64,000 nt of DNA from NCBI GenBank assembly GCA_937898415.1, contig CALDLA010000010.1, positions 6,268 through 70,267 of the forward strand, in the 5' to 3' direction. Shown here in pieces: positions 24,104-33,459 of this stretch. The notes under the pieces are model-generated. The model worked only from the letters and a program-made list of their open reading frames with translations, ran no database searches and had not been told where the DNA came from. Numbering within the stretch: the stretch's first letter is position 1; every line of letters starts with the position of its first letter. This DNA is from an uncultured Prevotellaceae bacterium (GTDB lineage: Bacteria > Bacteroidota > Bacteroidia > Bacteroidales > Bacteroidaceae). Position numbers and translations under genes: made by a program.

Positions 24104-27100
24104 GCTTGTCAACAATATCTTCTGGTAAAATTACTTGATAGGTCTCCTTGGACACCTGGTCGGGCGGCATCTGCGACACACGCATGGAGAGTTGCTGGAC
24201 GGTCTGGTCCAGCAGGTTACGCATCTCACGGGCATTGCCAAACGAGGCATCCTTGCTCATCACCATCTTGAAGATGACGTCGAGCGCCTTGAACTCGGCC
24301 GTAGGCGACAGCGTGTACTGATCCTTCTGGGCCATTTTCTTGAAGATGGCCAACAGTTCGTCCTCATTGTAGTCGTCGATGTGCAGCTTGTGGGTAAAGC
24401 GGCTGGCCAGCCCAGGGTTCATCTGCAGGAATTCCTCCATCTTGTCCTTGTAGCCGGCGGCTATGACCACGAACTTGCCGCGGTCGTCCTCCATACGCTT
24501 CATCAACGTGTCAATGGCCTCCTTGCCGTACTGGTCGTTCTGATCGCTCAGCGTGTAGGCTTCGTCGATGAACAGGATGCCGCCCATCGCCTTGTCGCAG
24601 ACGTTGTTGACAATCTTCGGCGTCTCGCCCATGTACTTTCCAACGAGCGTCGCACGACTGACTTCCAGCACACGGCTCGTTGGCAGTATCTCCATGGAGT
24701 TCAGCACTTCGCCCATCTTACGGGCGATAGAGGTCTTACCCGTTCCCGGATTGCCCGTGAGGATGAAGTTCATGGCCATCTGCTGTACGTTGCCAGCTCC
24801 CATTGCCGCACGCTGCTTCATGAACATGCTCTGCACGGCCAGACGTCGGATGCTGTTCTTCACGGAGCGCATGCCGACGAAATCGTCCAGCTCATTGAGC
24901 ACCTCGTCCAGCGGACGTGCCTTCTCGTTCTGGGCCATCGGCAGGTCGTCGTTCGTGATGCAGTACATATCCTCCTCCTTGAACCCCGGGTCGCTCATCA
25001 GTCCGACAAGGCGCTGACTCTGCTTCTCAATGGCCTCGTCAAAGATACGACGGGCCTCGCGGGCATTACCAAAGTTCTTGTCGCGGCGCAGGTAGAGTTG
25101 TTCGAACTGGCGGTGGATAGCCCCCTTGGTATCGTCGCTGATGGTGAAGTTCTTTGCAGCGGCCAAGTTCAGGAAAATCTGTGTCAGTTCGTCGGGTGTG
25201 TAATCGTCGAAGTGGATGGTCTGCGTAAAGCGGCTCTTCAGTCCGGGATTCGAGTCAATGAAGTCATGCATCTGGTCTGTGTAGCCAGCGACGATACAGA
25301 TGAACTTGCCGCGGTCGTCCTCCAGTCGTTTCAGCAGGGTGTCGATGGCCTCGGCACCAAACGAGTCGCCGTCGTTCGACCTCAGCGTATAGGCCTCGTC
25401 AATGAACAGCACGCCGCCCATGGCCGAGTCTATCAGCTGGTTGGTCTTGATGGCCGTCTGACCGCTATAGCCAGCCACAAGCTTGGCACGGTCGGCCTCG
25501 ACCAACTGTCCGCGCGACAGGATGCCTAACGTCTTGAACACGTCGGCCATGATGCGGGCCACCGTCGTCTTACCCGTTCCCGGATTACCTGTGAACACAT
25601 AGTGCTTCCCCTGGAAGGTGTTCGACTCCCCACGCCTGATCTGCAGGTTCAGGAAGGCGGCCAGATTGCTGATTTCTTTCTTCACAGCACCTAAGCCCAC
25701 CAGTCCGTCAAGCTTCTTGAGACACTCCGTGTATTCAACGGCCTGCGGAGCATCATACGGGATATCCTCAGCCTCAATCGTCATCAGCTCGTCGTTGCTC
25801 AGCGTCGTGATATCCTGATACTGTAACCGCTGTGCCTGCTTCTTGCAGATTTCGTCAAACAGCGAACGCATGGTGCGTCCGTTGGCAAAGTCCTTGTCAC
25901 GCGATTCATACATCTTCCCGATGCATTCGCGAGCCCGCTCTTCAGCCTGAGACGACAGGATATACTTCTTCTCCTTGGCAAATACCAGCATGATCTGGTA
26001 GAGCTGCTCGGGCGTGTAGTCCTCGATATTGAGGAAGTAGTTGAAACGGCTCTTGAAGCCCGGGTTCACACGGAACAGATTGTCCATCTCCGTACGATAG
26101 CCAGCGGCGATGACCACAAACTTGCCGCGGTCGTCCTCCATGCGCTTCATCAGTTTCTCCAAAGCCTGGGCTCCCTGGTTGTCACGCTCACCGGCCTGAC
26201 TGACAGGTGCCAGCGTATAGGCCTCGTCCACAAAGAGGATGCCGCCTAACGCCTTGTCACACAAACGGTCGACCACCTTCGGCGTCTCACCTTGATAGGG
26301 ACTGACCATCTTGGCACGGTCTACCTCCACCACGTGTCCGCTGTCCAGATAGCCGATGGCCGAAAGAATTTCACCTAACTTACGGGCGATGGTGGTCTTT
26401 CCCGTACCCGGATTGCCGGTCAGGATGATGTGCATCGACATCTTTTCCTGTTCACCCAATCCGCGGGCTGCCCGCTGGACACTATTTTGTACGGAATAGG
26501 CTATTTCACGGACGGCCTGCTTCACCTCGTCCATGCCGATAAAGGTGTCAAGGTCGCGAAGAATGTCATCGAGCGATCGTTCCTCAGGCACATAGCCCTG
26601 TATGTCGTCCTTCTCAACCCGGGCGGCATCAGTCCCCCGGCTGATGAAGGAGGTGAAGATGTCCTCGGCTGTTTTCATGGCCACATGGGCATTGCCGAAG
26701 GTGTCGTCCTTCATCTTTATCTGATACTTGAAGTAGCGAGTCAGCTGGTTGTCAGCCTCTGGCGAATACTCCGTGATGCCATACTTCGTGCGCAGTTCCA
26801 ACTTGGTAATATCGCACAGTTCCTGATAGCCCGGCGTGGGCAGGCGGAAGGTGTACTTGAAACGGTTCTTGACGGCAGGATTGCTCTCCAGGAAATCGTC
26901 CAGACCCTTGGGCAGACCAGCCATAACGACAATGGGGTTGTCATCCCACTTGTCCATCTCGACAAACAGCTTATCGAGCGGATTGACCTGATTAGAATAC
27001 TTGTCAGGCAGCAGTTTCTGCACGTTGTCAAAGAAGAGAATGCCGTTGCGAGCCTTCTTGATGTTGTCATCCCACTTGTCGACAAAGCGGTTATAGTCCA

Positions 27101-27416
27101 CCGCATCGACCATCGTCAGTTTGGCCTTCTCTATGATTTTATGCTGATAGAAATAGTCGCGCATGATTTCAGCAAGGGCGGTCTTGCCGGTTCCCGTCTC
27201 ACCGATGATGATGGCATTGACTGAGAGCCGTACATTGGCAATATCCTTGCGTGAGTGCAGATAGGTATAGGTGTCGACGATAGTCTTCAGCTGTGCCTTC
27301 ACCTCGTTCAAGCCCACTAACCGGTCAAGAACGTTCTTGCTGGCTAACGGGCGACCGCACCACTTGCAGAATTTGGCTATGCTGCGATTTTCCTTATGGC
27401 AATGCTCGCAAATCAT
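24081..27416 (-). CDS. Four-module AAA+ ATPase (CbxX/CfqX type) with N-terminal zinc ribbon
   Basis: 1111 residues. An N-terminal zinc ribbon (MICEHCHKENRSIAKFCKWCG) is followed by four AAA+ modules with Walker A motifs near residues 72 (GETGTGKT), 332, 610 and 885 (each GNPGTGKT), a spacing of about 270 residues. Modules 2-4 have Walker B FVDEAYTL/FIDEAYTL; module 1 has FFDNVQKL, so its catalytic Glu is replaced and it may bind but not hydrolyse ATP. CbxX/CfqX ATPases are remodelling enzymes (Rubisco activase, EccA of type VII secretion). Proteins with one to three modules are common; four in one chain is unusual. The start overlaps the kinase stop (ATGA). Confidence 0.9.
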   Translation of the reverse strand: MICEHCHKENRSIAKFCKWCGRPLASKNVLDRLVGLNEVKAQLKTIVDTYTYLHSRKDIANVRLSVNAIIIGETGTGKTALAEIMRDYFYQHKIIEKAKLTMVDAVDYNRFVDKWDDNIKKARNGILFFDNVQKLLPDKYSNQVNPLDKLFVEMDKWDDNPIVVMAGLPKGLDDFLESNPAVKNRFKYTFRLPTPGYQELCDITKLELRTKYGITEYSPEADNQLTRYFKYQIKMKDDTFGNAHVAMKTAEDIFTSFISRGTDAARVEKDDIQGYVPEERSLDDILRDLDTFIGMDEVKQAVREIAYSVQNSVQRAARGLGEQEKMSMHIILTGNPGTGKTTIARKLGEILSAIGYLDSGHVVEVDRAKMVSPYQGETPKVVDRLCDKALGGILFVDEAYTLAPVSQAGERDNQGAQALEKLMKRMEDDRGKFVVIAAGYRTEMDNLFRVNPGFKSRFNYFLNIEDYTPEQLYQIMLVFAKEKKYILSSQAEERARECIGKMYESRDKDFANGRTMRSLFDEICKKQAQRLQYQDITTLSNDELMTIEAEDIPYDAPQAVEYTECLKKLDGLVGLGAVKKEISNLAAFLNLQIRRGESNTFQGKHYVFTGNPGTGKTTVARIMADVFKTLGILSRGQLVEADRAKLVAGYSGQTAIKTNQLIDSAMGGVLFIDEAYTLRSNDGDSFGAEAIDTLLKRLEDDRGKFICIVAGYTDQMHDFIDSNPGLKSRFTQTIHFDDYTPDELTQIFLNLAAAKNFTISDDTKGAIHRQFEQLYLRRDKNFGNAREARRIFDEAIEKQSQRLVGLMSDPGFKEEDMYCITNDDLPMAQNEKARPLDEVLNELDDFVGMRSVKNSIRRLAVQSMFMKQRAAMGAGNVQQMAMNFILTGNPGTGKTSIARKMGEVLNSMEILPTSRVLEVSRATLVGKYMGETPKIVNNVCDKAMGGILFIDEAYTLSDQNDQYGKEAIDTLMKRMEDDRGKFVVIAAGYKDKMEEFLQMNPGLASRFTHKLHIDDYNEDELLAIFKKMAQKDQYTLSPTAEFKALDVIFKMVMSKDASFGNAREMRNLLDQTVQQLSMRVSQMPPDQVSKETYQVILPEDIVDKHDYMSKL

Positions 27417-30349
27417 TCCACGTCTTTTTCTAATTGTTTAATCACTTTGTGGGGCTGCATCTTCCAGTCATTATCCAAGTTCGGATTACGCACGTTCATC
27501 AGCTTTGGACTGAACACCACGAACTCAGCAACGAGCAACAGGGCCATCAGACTCCACAACACATAGTGCAGGACTGACTCGCCTGAGACGGAACGCACTT
27601 GGTCGGACACGTCGTCGAGCATTCCGAACTTCGACCCCTTGTACTTGTAAGATTTGGTCTTGAACGTATAATAGAGCGGTTCGAGCAGTGACGACTGGAT
27701 GTCGTCGTCCAGCACTTCGTTGATGAGTATGTTGTCCGCCTTCTGATCGCCCCTGAAGTCGGTCATGTGGCATATCAGCATATAGACAGCCGTAATGGCC
27801 ACGATACTGACGTTGAACATGGAGGGGATATGGCTGTTGACCAGATTCAGTATCAGGATGGGGATGTACGACGAAAGGAGTCCGAGGAGTCCCCACAGCA
27901 TCGACATGACAAAGCCGTAGCCCCGGAAGAAAGCCCTGGTAGCCACGATGACAGCTGAAATGCCGCCTACGGGCAGTCCGATGGTGACAAACGGATGACG
28001 TAACAGAAAGTCGCGCCCCGTGACGCCGAATACCAACACTAACAGCATCCACAGACCACAGAGGACGTAGAACGAGGTGCGCCAGGTTTTCTCCTTCAGC
28101 TTGGCATGCTTCCACCCCACCCTCACGCTCTCCATCTTCTGCTGGGTCGATTGGCGGGCATTGATGAATCGTTTGTAGTACATGTTCGACATGTCAATCT
28201 CGCCCAGTGCCATTAGCCATTTCTCCAGTTCCCGCTCGTAGGAGTACTCTTCCTCGAAGTCGCGCTTCGGGTCTTCGTGATAGAAAATGGAGAGCCACTG
28301 TGCAAAATTACCCGAACGCATCTCGTTGCGCATCTGTGAGTTCTGCGAAGAGCTCAGCTGCCGCCCGTCAGTGATTTCAGTTCCGTCGGGCAACAGGTAG
28401 GTAGGTGTCACGCCCAACATGCAGCAGAACCTGTAGACGGCGGTCTTCACATCGTAGGCACCAAGACGCTCGCGGTTCTCCTCCGATTTCAGGTCGAAAG
28501 TGCGGTGAGCCTCTGCCTGAAGCTCTATCCATCCATGCAACTGGGCAAAATAGGCAAAACGTCCGTTGGGTTCCACAAAGTCGCGCATCTCGCGCTCAAA
28601 GTCCTCGGCACTCAAGTGCTCGGCGTTTTTCAGCCGTTCGGCCAGGAGCTTGCCCACCTTCTCGGGGGTGTCAGCCCGGCGCAGGTCGTACGCGGCATGA
28701 CGGTCAAGGTTGTACAGCACCTTATAGGCCAGGGCGTCAGAGTAGCGCTGTCCCTGGGTCAGGATTCTCAGGCTCTCACAGGCCATCACGTCCTCGTGGC
28801 TGAACATCCACGACAGGAGCCGCCCGTCCGTCAGACTCAGCCAGTCGTCTTCTGTCAGCTGCTCATAGCCAAAGGCGTGTACTATCTGTTCAATAGTCGA
28901 TGAGGGATATTTCGACAGGAAGGGCACATCCTTGTCAATCTCGAAAACACAGCGTATGATGGACACCCTGTAGTCGGGCTTGGCGTTCTCATCTTCATCG
29001 TTCCTGAAATAGGAGCGCAGACGGTCAACATCGCACTTGGAGTGTGATTCGAGATAAAGGAACAGCGAGTCGTTGGAATTGCGCAGCAACAGCGAGTACT
29101 GCTCAATATAGCTCAGCATGGAGATGGCCACACTGTGGACGTCGTCGCACAGGTTGCCGCCTACATCCTTATAAGGATAGGTAGGCTCCATCGCATAGAC
29201 AGAGGCCATCAGTCCGGCATGCTGGTCGACAGGATAGCGGTTGACGACGATATCCTTGACCACCGTTGCTAATTTTATGTTGCCACACGACTCCAGCCAC
29301 TGGCTGATACGCCCGTTGTACAGGTAGCCCGTGGCCAGTCGCTCGTTCTCGACCAACAGGGGGATGAGTTCGTGTACGTTGTCGGCTACGAGGTTGCGCT
29401 CGGGGTCTACGATGAAGTTCTTATAACGGAGGAAGGGCGAACTGATATCCACGGCCACCTCCTCGCCTAAGAACCATTTTTCCACCTGCTCATAGCCCCA
29501 GCGGCTCATCGGGTTCACGGCTGTCAGTCCCTGGACAATGCGCTTGACGCTCTCCGGCAGTTCGTTCAGTCGAGGCAGTCGTCCCTCGTTTTTCTGGCGC
29601 ATCATGACACGCTCGTTCGAGCTCATCGGGTTCTCACCCAACCACAGGGCGAACAGCGTCATTCCCAACGAGTAGAAGTCGGCTGACGGTGTCAGCTCCA
29701 CCACGCCATCGATGACATCGGAATACATCTCGGGAGCAGCATAGATGGGCGTACGAGCTTGCGTCGTACGGTGCGACTTGCCGTCTTTCTCGAGCATCGA
29801 CGAGATGCCGAAGTCGCCTAATACAAGATCTTCGTGCGAGTCGTCTCGGAAGAAGAAGTTCGAGGGTTTGATGTCTTTATGCAGAATGTTGTTATTATGG
29901 CAGTAGGCCAGTGCGGCTGCGGCCTGCAGGGCGATGCGGCGGAACCTGTTCAGGTCGCCGTTCAGGTGATACTGGCTCAGCGTGCCGCCGTGCAGGTATT
30001 CCATTAACTCGTAGTAACGGTGCTTGCCCTCAACATAGGTCTTGCCGAAGTCATAGAGTTTGACAATCATTTCGAAGTCAAACATCCGGATGGTCTGCAG
30101 CAGTTTCTTGTTGACGTCAAAGTTCGGATAGTACACTTTCAGCACGTAGTTCTCCCCCTCGCGCTCAACAAGGTATATCTGTGCTTCGCCTGAGGATTCG
30201 CTCAGGCACCTGATACTCCTGTAACTAACACCTTTCAGGATAAAATCCTTGTTTTCGGCTTCCTTCTGCATTCCCGTGACGCCGCCATCCCTGAGGGTAC
30301 GGATAGTTGCAGAGGATGTATGCTCCGTAGGTATTCTGACTGTAGCCAT
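27413..30349 (-). CDS. Membrane-anchored Ser/Thr protein kinase
   Basis: 978 residues. The kinase domain (about 40-290) has the ATP lysine in NYVLKVYY, the catalytic loop ILHKDIKPSNFFF, the DFGIS magnesium loop and APEMYSD, so it looks active. A long helical middle follows without recognised domains. From about residue 750 there are five hydrophobic segments (for example FYVLCGLWMLLVLVFGV and YIPILILNLV), so the kinase is tethered to the inner membrane with the catalytic part in the cytoplasm. It sits between the zinc-ribbon gene (7 bp upstream) and the AAA+ gene (4-bp overlap). Confidence 0.92.
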   Translation of the reverse strand: MATVRIPTEHTSSATIRTLRDGGVTGMQKEAENKDFILKGVSYRSIRCLSESSGEAQIYLVEREGENYVLKVYYPNFDVNKKLLQTIRMFDFEMIVKLYDFGKTYVEGKHRYYELMEYLHGGTLSQYHLNGDLNRFRRIALQAAAALAYCHNNNILHKDIKPSNFFFRDDSHEDLVLGDFGISSMLEKDGKSHRTTQARTPIYAAPEMYSDVIDGVVELTPSADFYSLGMTLFALWLGENPMSSNERVMMRQKNEGRLPRLNELPESVKRIVQGLTAVNPMSRWGYEQVEKWFLGEEVAVDISSPFLRYKNFIVDPERNLVADNVHELIPLLVENERLATGYLYNGRISQWLESCGNIKLATVVKDIVVNRYPVDQHAGLMASVYAMEPTYPYKDVGGNLCDDVHSVAISMLSYIEQYSLLLRNSNDSLFLYLESHSKCDVDRLRSYFRNDEDENAKPDYRVSIIRCVFEIDKDVPFLSKYPSSTIEQIVHAFGYEQLTEDDWLSLTDGRLLSWMFSHEDVMACESLRILTQGQRYSDALAYKVLYNLDRHAAYDLRRADTPEKVGKLLAERLKNAEHLSAEDFEREMRDFVEPNGRFAYFAQLHGWIELQAEAHRTFDLKSEENRERLGAYDVKTAVYRFCCMLGVTPTYLLPDGTEITDGRQLSSSQNSQMRNEMRSGNFAQWLSIFYHEDPKRDFEEEYSYERELEKWLMALGEIDMSNMYYKRFINARQSTQQKMESVRVGWKHAKLKEKTWRTSFYVLCGLWMLLVLVFGVTGRDFLLRHPFVTIGLPVGGISAVIVATRAFFRGYGFVMSMLWGLLGLLSSYIPILILNLVNSHIPSMFNVSIVAITAVYMLICHMTDFRGDQKADNILINEVLDDDIQSSLLEPLYYTFKTKSYKYKGSKFGMLDDVSDQVRSVSGESVLHYVLWSLMALLLVAEFVVFSPKLMNVRNPNLDNDWKMQPHKVIKQLEKDVE

Positions 30350-30356
30350 TATTATA

Positions 30357-31295
30357 TTAATTGTCGTCTTTGATCTCTTGATTGTTGTTCTTTCCTAATA
30401 TCACCCACTTGCCGCCGAGATGGGGCTTTGCACAACCACAGGGACTGGAGTGCATGGCGTGCTTCCAGTTGCACACCCAGGCCAGTCTGACGCCGGCGGG
30501 CTTCTGGGCCATCGCGTAGTTGCGGGCCTTGATGGGCGACGGCAGTGCGGGGACGGCCATGCGGTCGAGTATGTCGGTCAGCAGTTTGATTTTGTCTTCT
30601 TTGCGCAGGCGCAACTCTTCCTTCGACATCCGCTTGTTCTCCTTTCGCGGAATGGTCGGACTGGGTACGCCCTTGTCCTTGGCCAACAGCAGCAACACGC
30701 GCTCGCGCAGTTTGTCATTCATCTGGTCGCGCACCACGTCACGCTCCGACGTATAAGGCAGTTGCATGTTCAGTTCCTCTAATTCGCGGGCAGCCTCGGT
30801 CAGCAACTGGTAGTCGGGCAGTTTCTTCATGTCTTCCACCAGAGCCTTGGCCTCACTCGTCAGGGGCGAACCGCATTGCTTGCAGAAGGCGAAGTCGTTG
30901 AGGGTGTTGCAGACGGGACAAACGAGGCCTCCCCGTGGGTTACCGCACTCGTGGCAATAGACCTCGCCCACTGAGATGTGCGCGCCGCAGAAAGAGCAGA
31001 TGTCCGACTTGATGTAATGATGACACATCTCGCAGAAGTCGGCCTCGGGGTCTATCTCGCTGCCGCAGTTGGGGCAGATTGCCATACGCAGGGGACGGCC
31101 ACACGACGCACAGAACATGGACTCCGCGTCGTTCATCGTGCCGCACGACGGACAGGCAACACCCTGGGCCTGATGCTGCAACTGCTGCTGGTCGAGCTGG
31201 TGGTCAGAGTTGACGTCTGTATACTTTTCATCATACTGCATCGTGTGCATCTGACGTTGAGTAATTTCAGGTCTAATAGTAGAATCTTCGGTCAT
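30357..31295 (-). CDS. Multiple zinc-ribbon protein, first gene of the kinase operon
   Basis: 312 residues. A Gln/His-rich N-terminus leads to four or more Cys-x2-Cys knuckles arranged as double zinc ribbons (CPSCGTMNDAESMFCASCG, CPNCGSEIDPEADFCEMC, CSFCGAHISVGEVYCHECG, CPVCNTLNDFAFCKQCG), then a coiled stretch and a basic C-terminus ending with a further CNWKH...CGCAK. It may be a bridge or the kinase substrate. The promoter is at 31324-31331. Its place ahead of the kinase, with ribbons also in the AAA+, FHA and last proteins, argues for a multiprotein assembly. Confidence 0.78.
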   Translation of the reverse strand: MTEDSTIRPEITQRQMHTMQYDEKYTDVNSDHQLDQQQLQHQAQGVACPSCGTMNDAESMFCASCGRPLRMAICPNCGSEIDPEADFCEMCHHYIKSDICSFCGAHISVGEVYCHECGNPRGGLVCPVCNTLNDFAFCKQCGSPLTSEAKALVEDMKKLPDYQLLTEAARELEELNMQLPYTSERDVVRDQMNDKLRERVLLLLAKDKGVPSPTIPRKENKRMSKEELRLRKEDKIKLLTDILDRMAVPALPSPIKARNYAMAQKPAGVRLAWVCNWKHAMHSSPCGCAKPHLGGKWVILGKNNNQEIKDDN

Positions 31296-31323
31296 AAAAA
31301 GGTTGTTATTATCTAATATTGTG

Positions 31324-31331
31324 CAAAGATA
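31324..31331 (-). promoter_or_regulatory. -7 element TATCTTTG of the kinase operon
   Basis: CAAAGATA on the plus strand, about 29 nt before the start at 31295. No other convincing -7 box was seen in the short gaps of the run to 18990, so one promoter may serve all eight genes. Confidence 0.72.
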
Positions 31332-31351
31332 GGAAAAATAAAGTAATTCAA

Positions 31352-31394
31352 CAAAAAAACCGCCGTAAATTTTTATTTACGACGGAATTTTTTT
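31352..31394 (-). terminator. Intrinsic terminator of the M13 peptidase gene
   Basis: The minus-strand hairpin pairs CCGTCGTAAAT with ATTTACGGCGG around an AAAA loop and is followed by a run of seven T. It lies 17 bp past the peptidase stop and just ahead of the kinase-operon promoter, insulating the two units. Confidence 0.85.
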
Positions 31395-31410
31395 CTTCTT
31401 GCACCTGTTT

Positions 31411-33450
31411 TTACCAGAGTTGCAGGCGTTTTTCCTTGGGTATAAACATCTTGTCGCTCTCCTTGATGCCGAAGGCTTCATACCAGGCATCGATGTGAGG
31501 CAGGGCACCGTTTACGCGCCAGCGTCCCAAGGCGTGGGGGTCGCTCTTCGTGCGGTTGCGAATTTCGGCTTCGGTGATGTTGCCTGCCCATACACCGGCA
31601 TAGGCCAGGAAGAAGCGCTGGTCGGCGGTCAGACCGTCGATGACGGGCAGCGGCTGGTTCTTCGTGGCGTTCTTGAAGGCAGCGTAGGCCACCATCAGAC
31701 CACCGTGGTCGGCCAAGTTCTCGCCCAGTGTCAGACGGCCGTTGGCCTTCAGGTCGGGCAGCACGTTGATTTCCGAGAAGAAGTCGGCATACTTATCCGT
31801 ACGATCTGTAAAGTTCTTTCCGTCTGACTCCTTCCACCAGTCGTGCATATTTCCATCCTTGTCGAACTGGCGTCCCTGGTCGTCGAATCCGTGGGTCATC
31901 TCGTGGCCAATCACCACACCGATGGCACCATAGTTGAAGGCATCGTCAGCCGTCATGTCGAAGAACGGAACTTGCAGAATACCAGCTGGGAAGCAGATTT
32001 CGTTCGTGGTAGGGTTGTAGTAGGCGTTGACCGTCTGCGGGGTCATATACCAGTCCTCAATATCGACGGGTTTACCGGCAGTATGGTCGATGTAGTAGTC
32101 GTTCCAGAACTTCATCACGTTAATATGGTTCTCGAAGTAAGATTTTTTCGAATCTATCTGCAGCTTCGTCATGTCTATCCACTTGTCGGGATAGCCCACC
32201 TTGACGTAGAACGTATTGAGCTTCAGAAGGGCGTTTACCTTCGTCGAATCGTCCATCCAGTCCTGGGCGGCAATGCGCTCACCGAGGGCTATCTGCAGGT
32301 TCTTCACTAACTTCAGCATGCGGGCCTTGGCGGCAGCGGGGAAGTACTTGTCGACGTAGATGCGACCCAGTGCCTGACCCATGGCACCCTGCACCTGACT
32401 GGTAGCTCGACGCCACAGCGGATGATCCTCTTTACGGCCTGTCATCGTGCGTCCGAAGAAGTCGAAGTTGGCCTCGCGTACTTCATCATTCAGATAGCCG
32501 GCAGCACTTACGATAACGCCCCACTCCATGTAGTCGCGATACTCGGCGGGTTTCATCTTACCCATCACTTCGTTGGCTCCAGCCATGAAGGCGGGCTGAC
32601 CGACCACCAGCTCCTGCATGTACTTCGACTGCAGTCCCTGTGCGTTCATCACCTGCTCTAACTTCAGGTTGGGGTACTTCGAAGTGAACTCTGCGAGGGT
32701 CATCTTGTTGTAGTTGGCCTGCGGGTCGCGCAGCTCGGTGCGGCTCTTCGACACCTTGGCCAGCGCCAACTCCAGCTTCCAGACGTTCTGCATTTTCTTC
32801 GTGGCCTGACCCTTAGAGAAGCCGAAGAGCTGGAACATACGCACGATGTGCTTCTTATAAGCCTCACGAATCTTCGTCGTGGCCTCGTCGGTCTCTAAGT
32901 AGTAGTCCTTCTGTCCTAATGTCAGACCGCCCTGATTCACGCTCAGAATGTTCTGCGAGGCATTCTTCTCGTCGGCACCCATACCGGCTTGGTAGAATTC
33001 GGAGTCGCCGTACTTGGCCATTTCTAACTGCACGTCGAACAGCTGCTTCAAGGTCTTGGCGGCCTCCAGCTTCTTGATAATCGACATGACAGGCTGCAGT
33101 CCCTCCTGCTCACGACGGGCGGAGTCCATCGCCAGTTTGTAATAGTCAGACAGTTTCTGCTCAATCGTTCCCTGCTTGTAGGTACCCGACTGCAGCTCCT
33201 TCAGGATGCCGTTGATGCGCTCGTTGTTGTCCTCGGCCAGCCGGTCGAAGCTGCCGAAGCGACTGTAGGCGGCAGGCAGCGGATTGGCCTTCATCCAGCC
33301 ACCACAGGCATACTCATAGAAGTCCTCACCGGCCTTCACGCTGGTGTTCATGTCAGCACGGTTCAGTCCCGACTTCAGCGGCTCCTGTGCCATGACAGTC
33401 ATCGATGCTGCTGTCATTGTCAACATCATAAGTAAATTTCTCTTTTTCAT
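31411..33450 (-). CDS. pepO: M13 family zinc metallopeptidase (neprilysin/PepO-like)
   Basis: 679 residues, full length for the family. Signal peptide (LLMMLTMTAASMTVMAQ) targets the periplasm. The zinc site is complete: VIGHEMTHGFDDQG (His-Glu-x2-His) and ENLADHGG (Glu-x3-Asp), with the substrate motif NAYYNPTTNEICFPAG upstream. M13 enzymes cut oligopeptides. It starts 9 bp after the ABC-F stop, so the two are probably co-transcribed, and it ends at a strong terminator. Confidence 0.95.
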   Translation of the reverse strand: MKKRNLLMMLTMTAASMTVMAQEPLKSGLNRADMNTSVKAGEDFYEYACGGWMKANPLPAAYSRFGSFDRLAEDNNERINGILKELQSGTYKQGTIEQKLSDYYKLAMDSARREQEGLQPVMSIIKKLEAAKTLKQLFDVQLEMAKYGDSEFYQAGMGADEKNASQNILSVNQGGLTLGQKDYYLETDEATTKIREAYKKHIVRMFQLFGFSKGQATKKMQNVWKLELALAKVSKSRTELRDPQANYNKMTLAEFTSKYPNLKLEQVMNAQGLQSKYMQELVVGQPAFMAGANEVMGKMKPAEYRDYMEWGVIVSAAGYLNDEVREANFDFFGRTMTGRKEDHPLWRRATSQVQGAMGQALGRIYVDKYFPAAAKARMLKLVKNLQIALGERIAAQDWMDDSTKVNALLKLNTFYVKVGYPDKWIDMTKLQIDSKKSYFENHINVMKFWNDYYIDHTAGKPVDIEDWYMTPQTVNAYYNPTTNEICFPAGILQVPFFDMTADDAFNYGAIGVVIGHEMTHGFDDQGRQFDKDGNMHDWWKESDGKNFTDRTDKYADFFSEINVLPDLKANGRLTLGENLADHGGLMVAYAAFKNATKNQPLPVIDGLTADQRFFLAYAGVWAGNITEAEIRNRTKSDPHALGRWRVNGALPHIDAWYEAFGIKESDKMFIPKEKRLQLW

Positions 33451-33459
33451 TTTGTTATG

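Noticed and set aside
22765..31295. A type VI or type VII secretion control cluster
   Set aside because: The kinase, FHA and PP2C proteins would fit, but no structural secretion gene (TssB/C, VgrG, EccB/C) is within the window.
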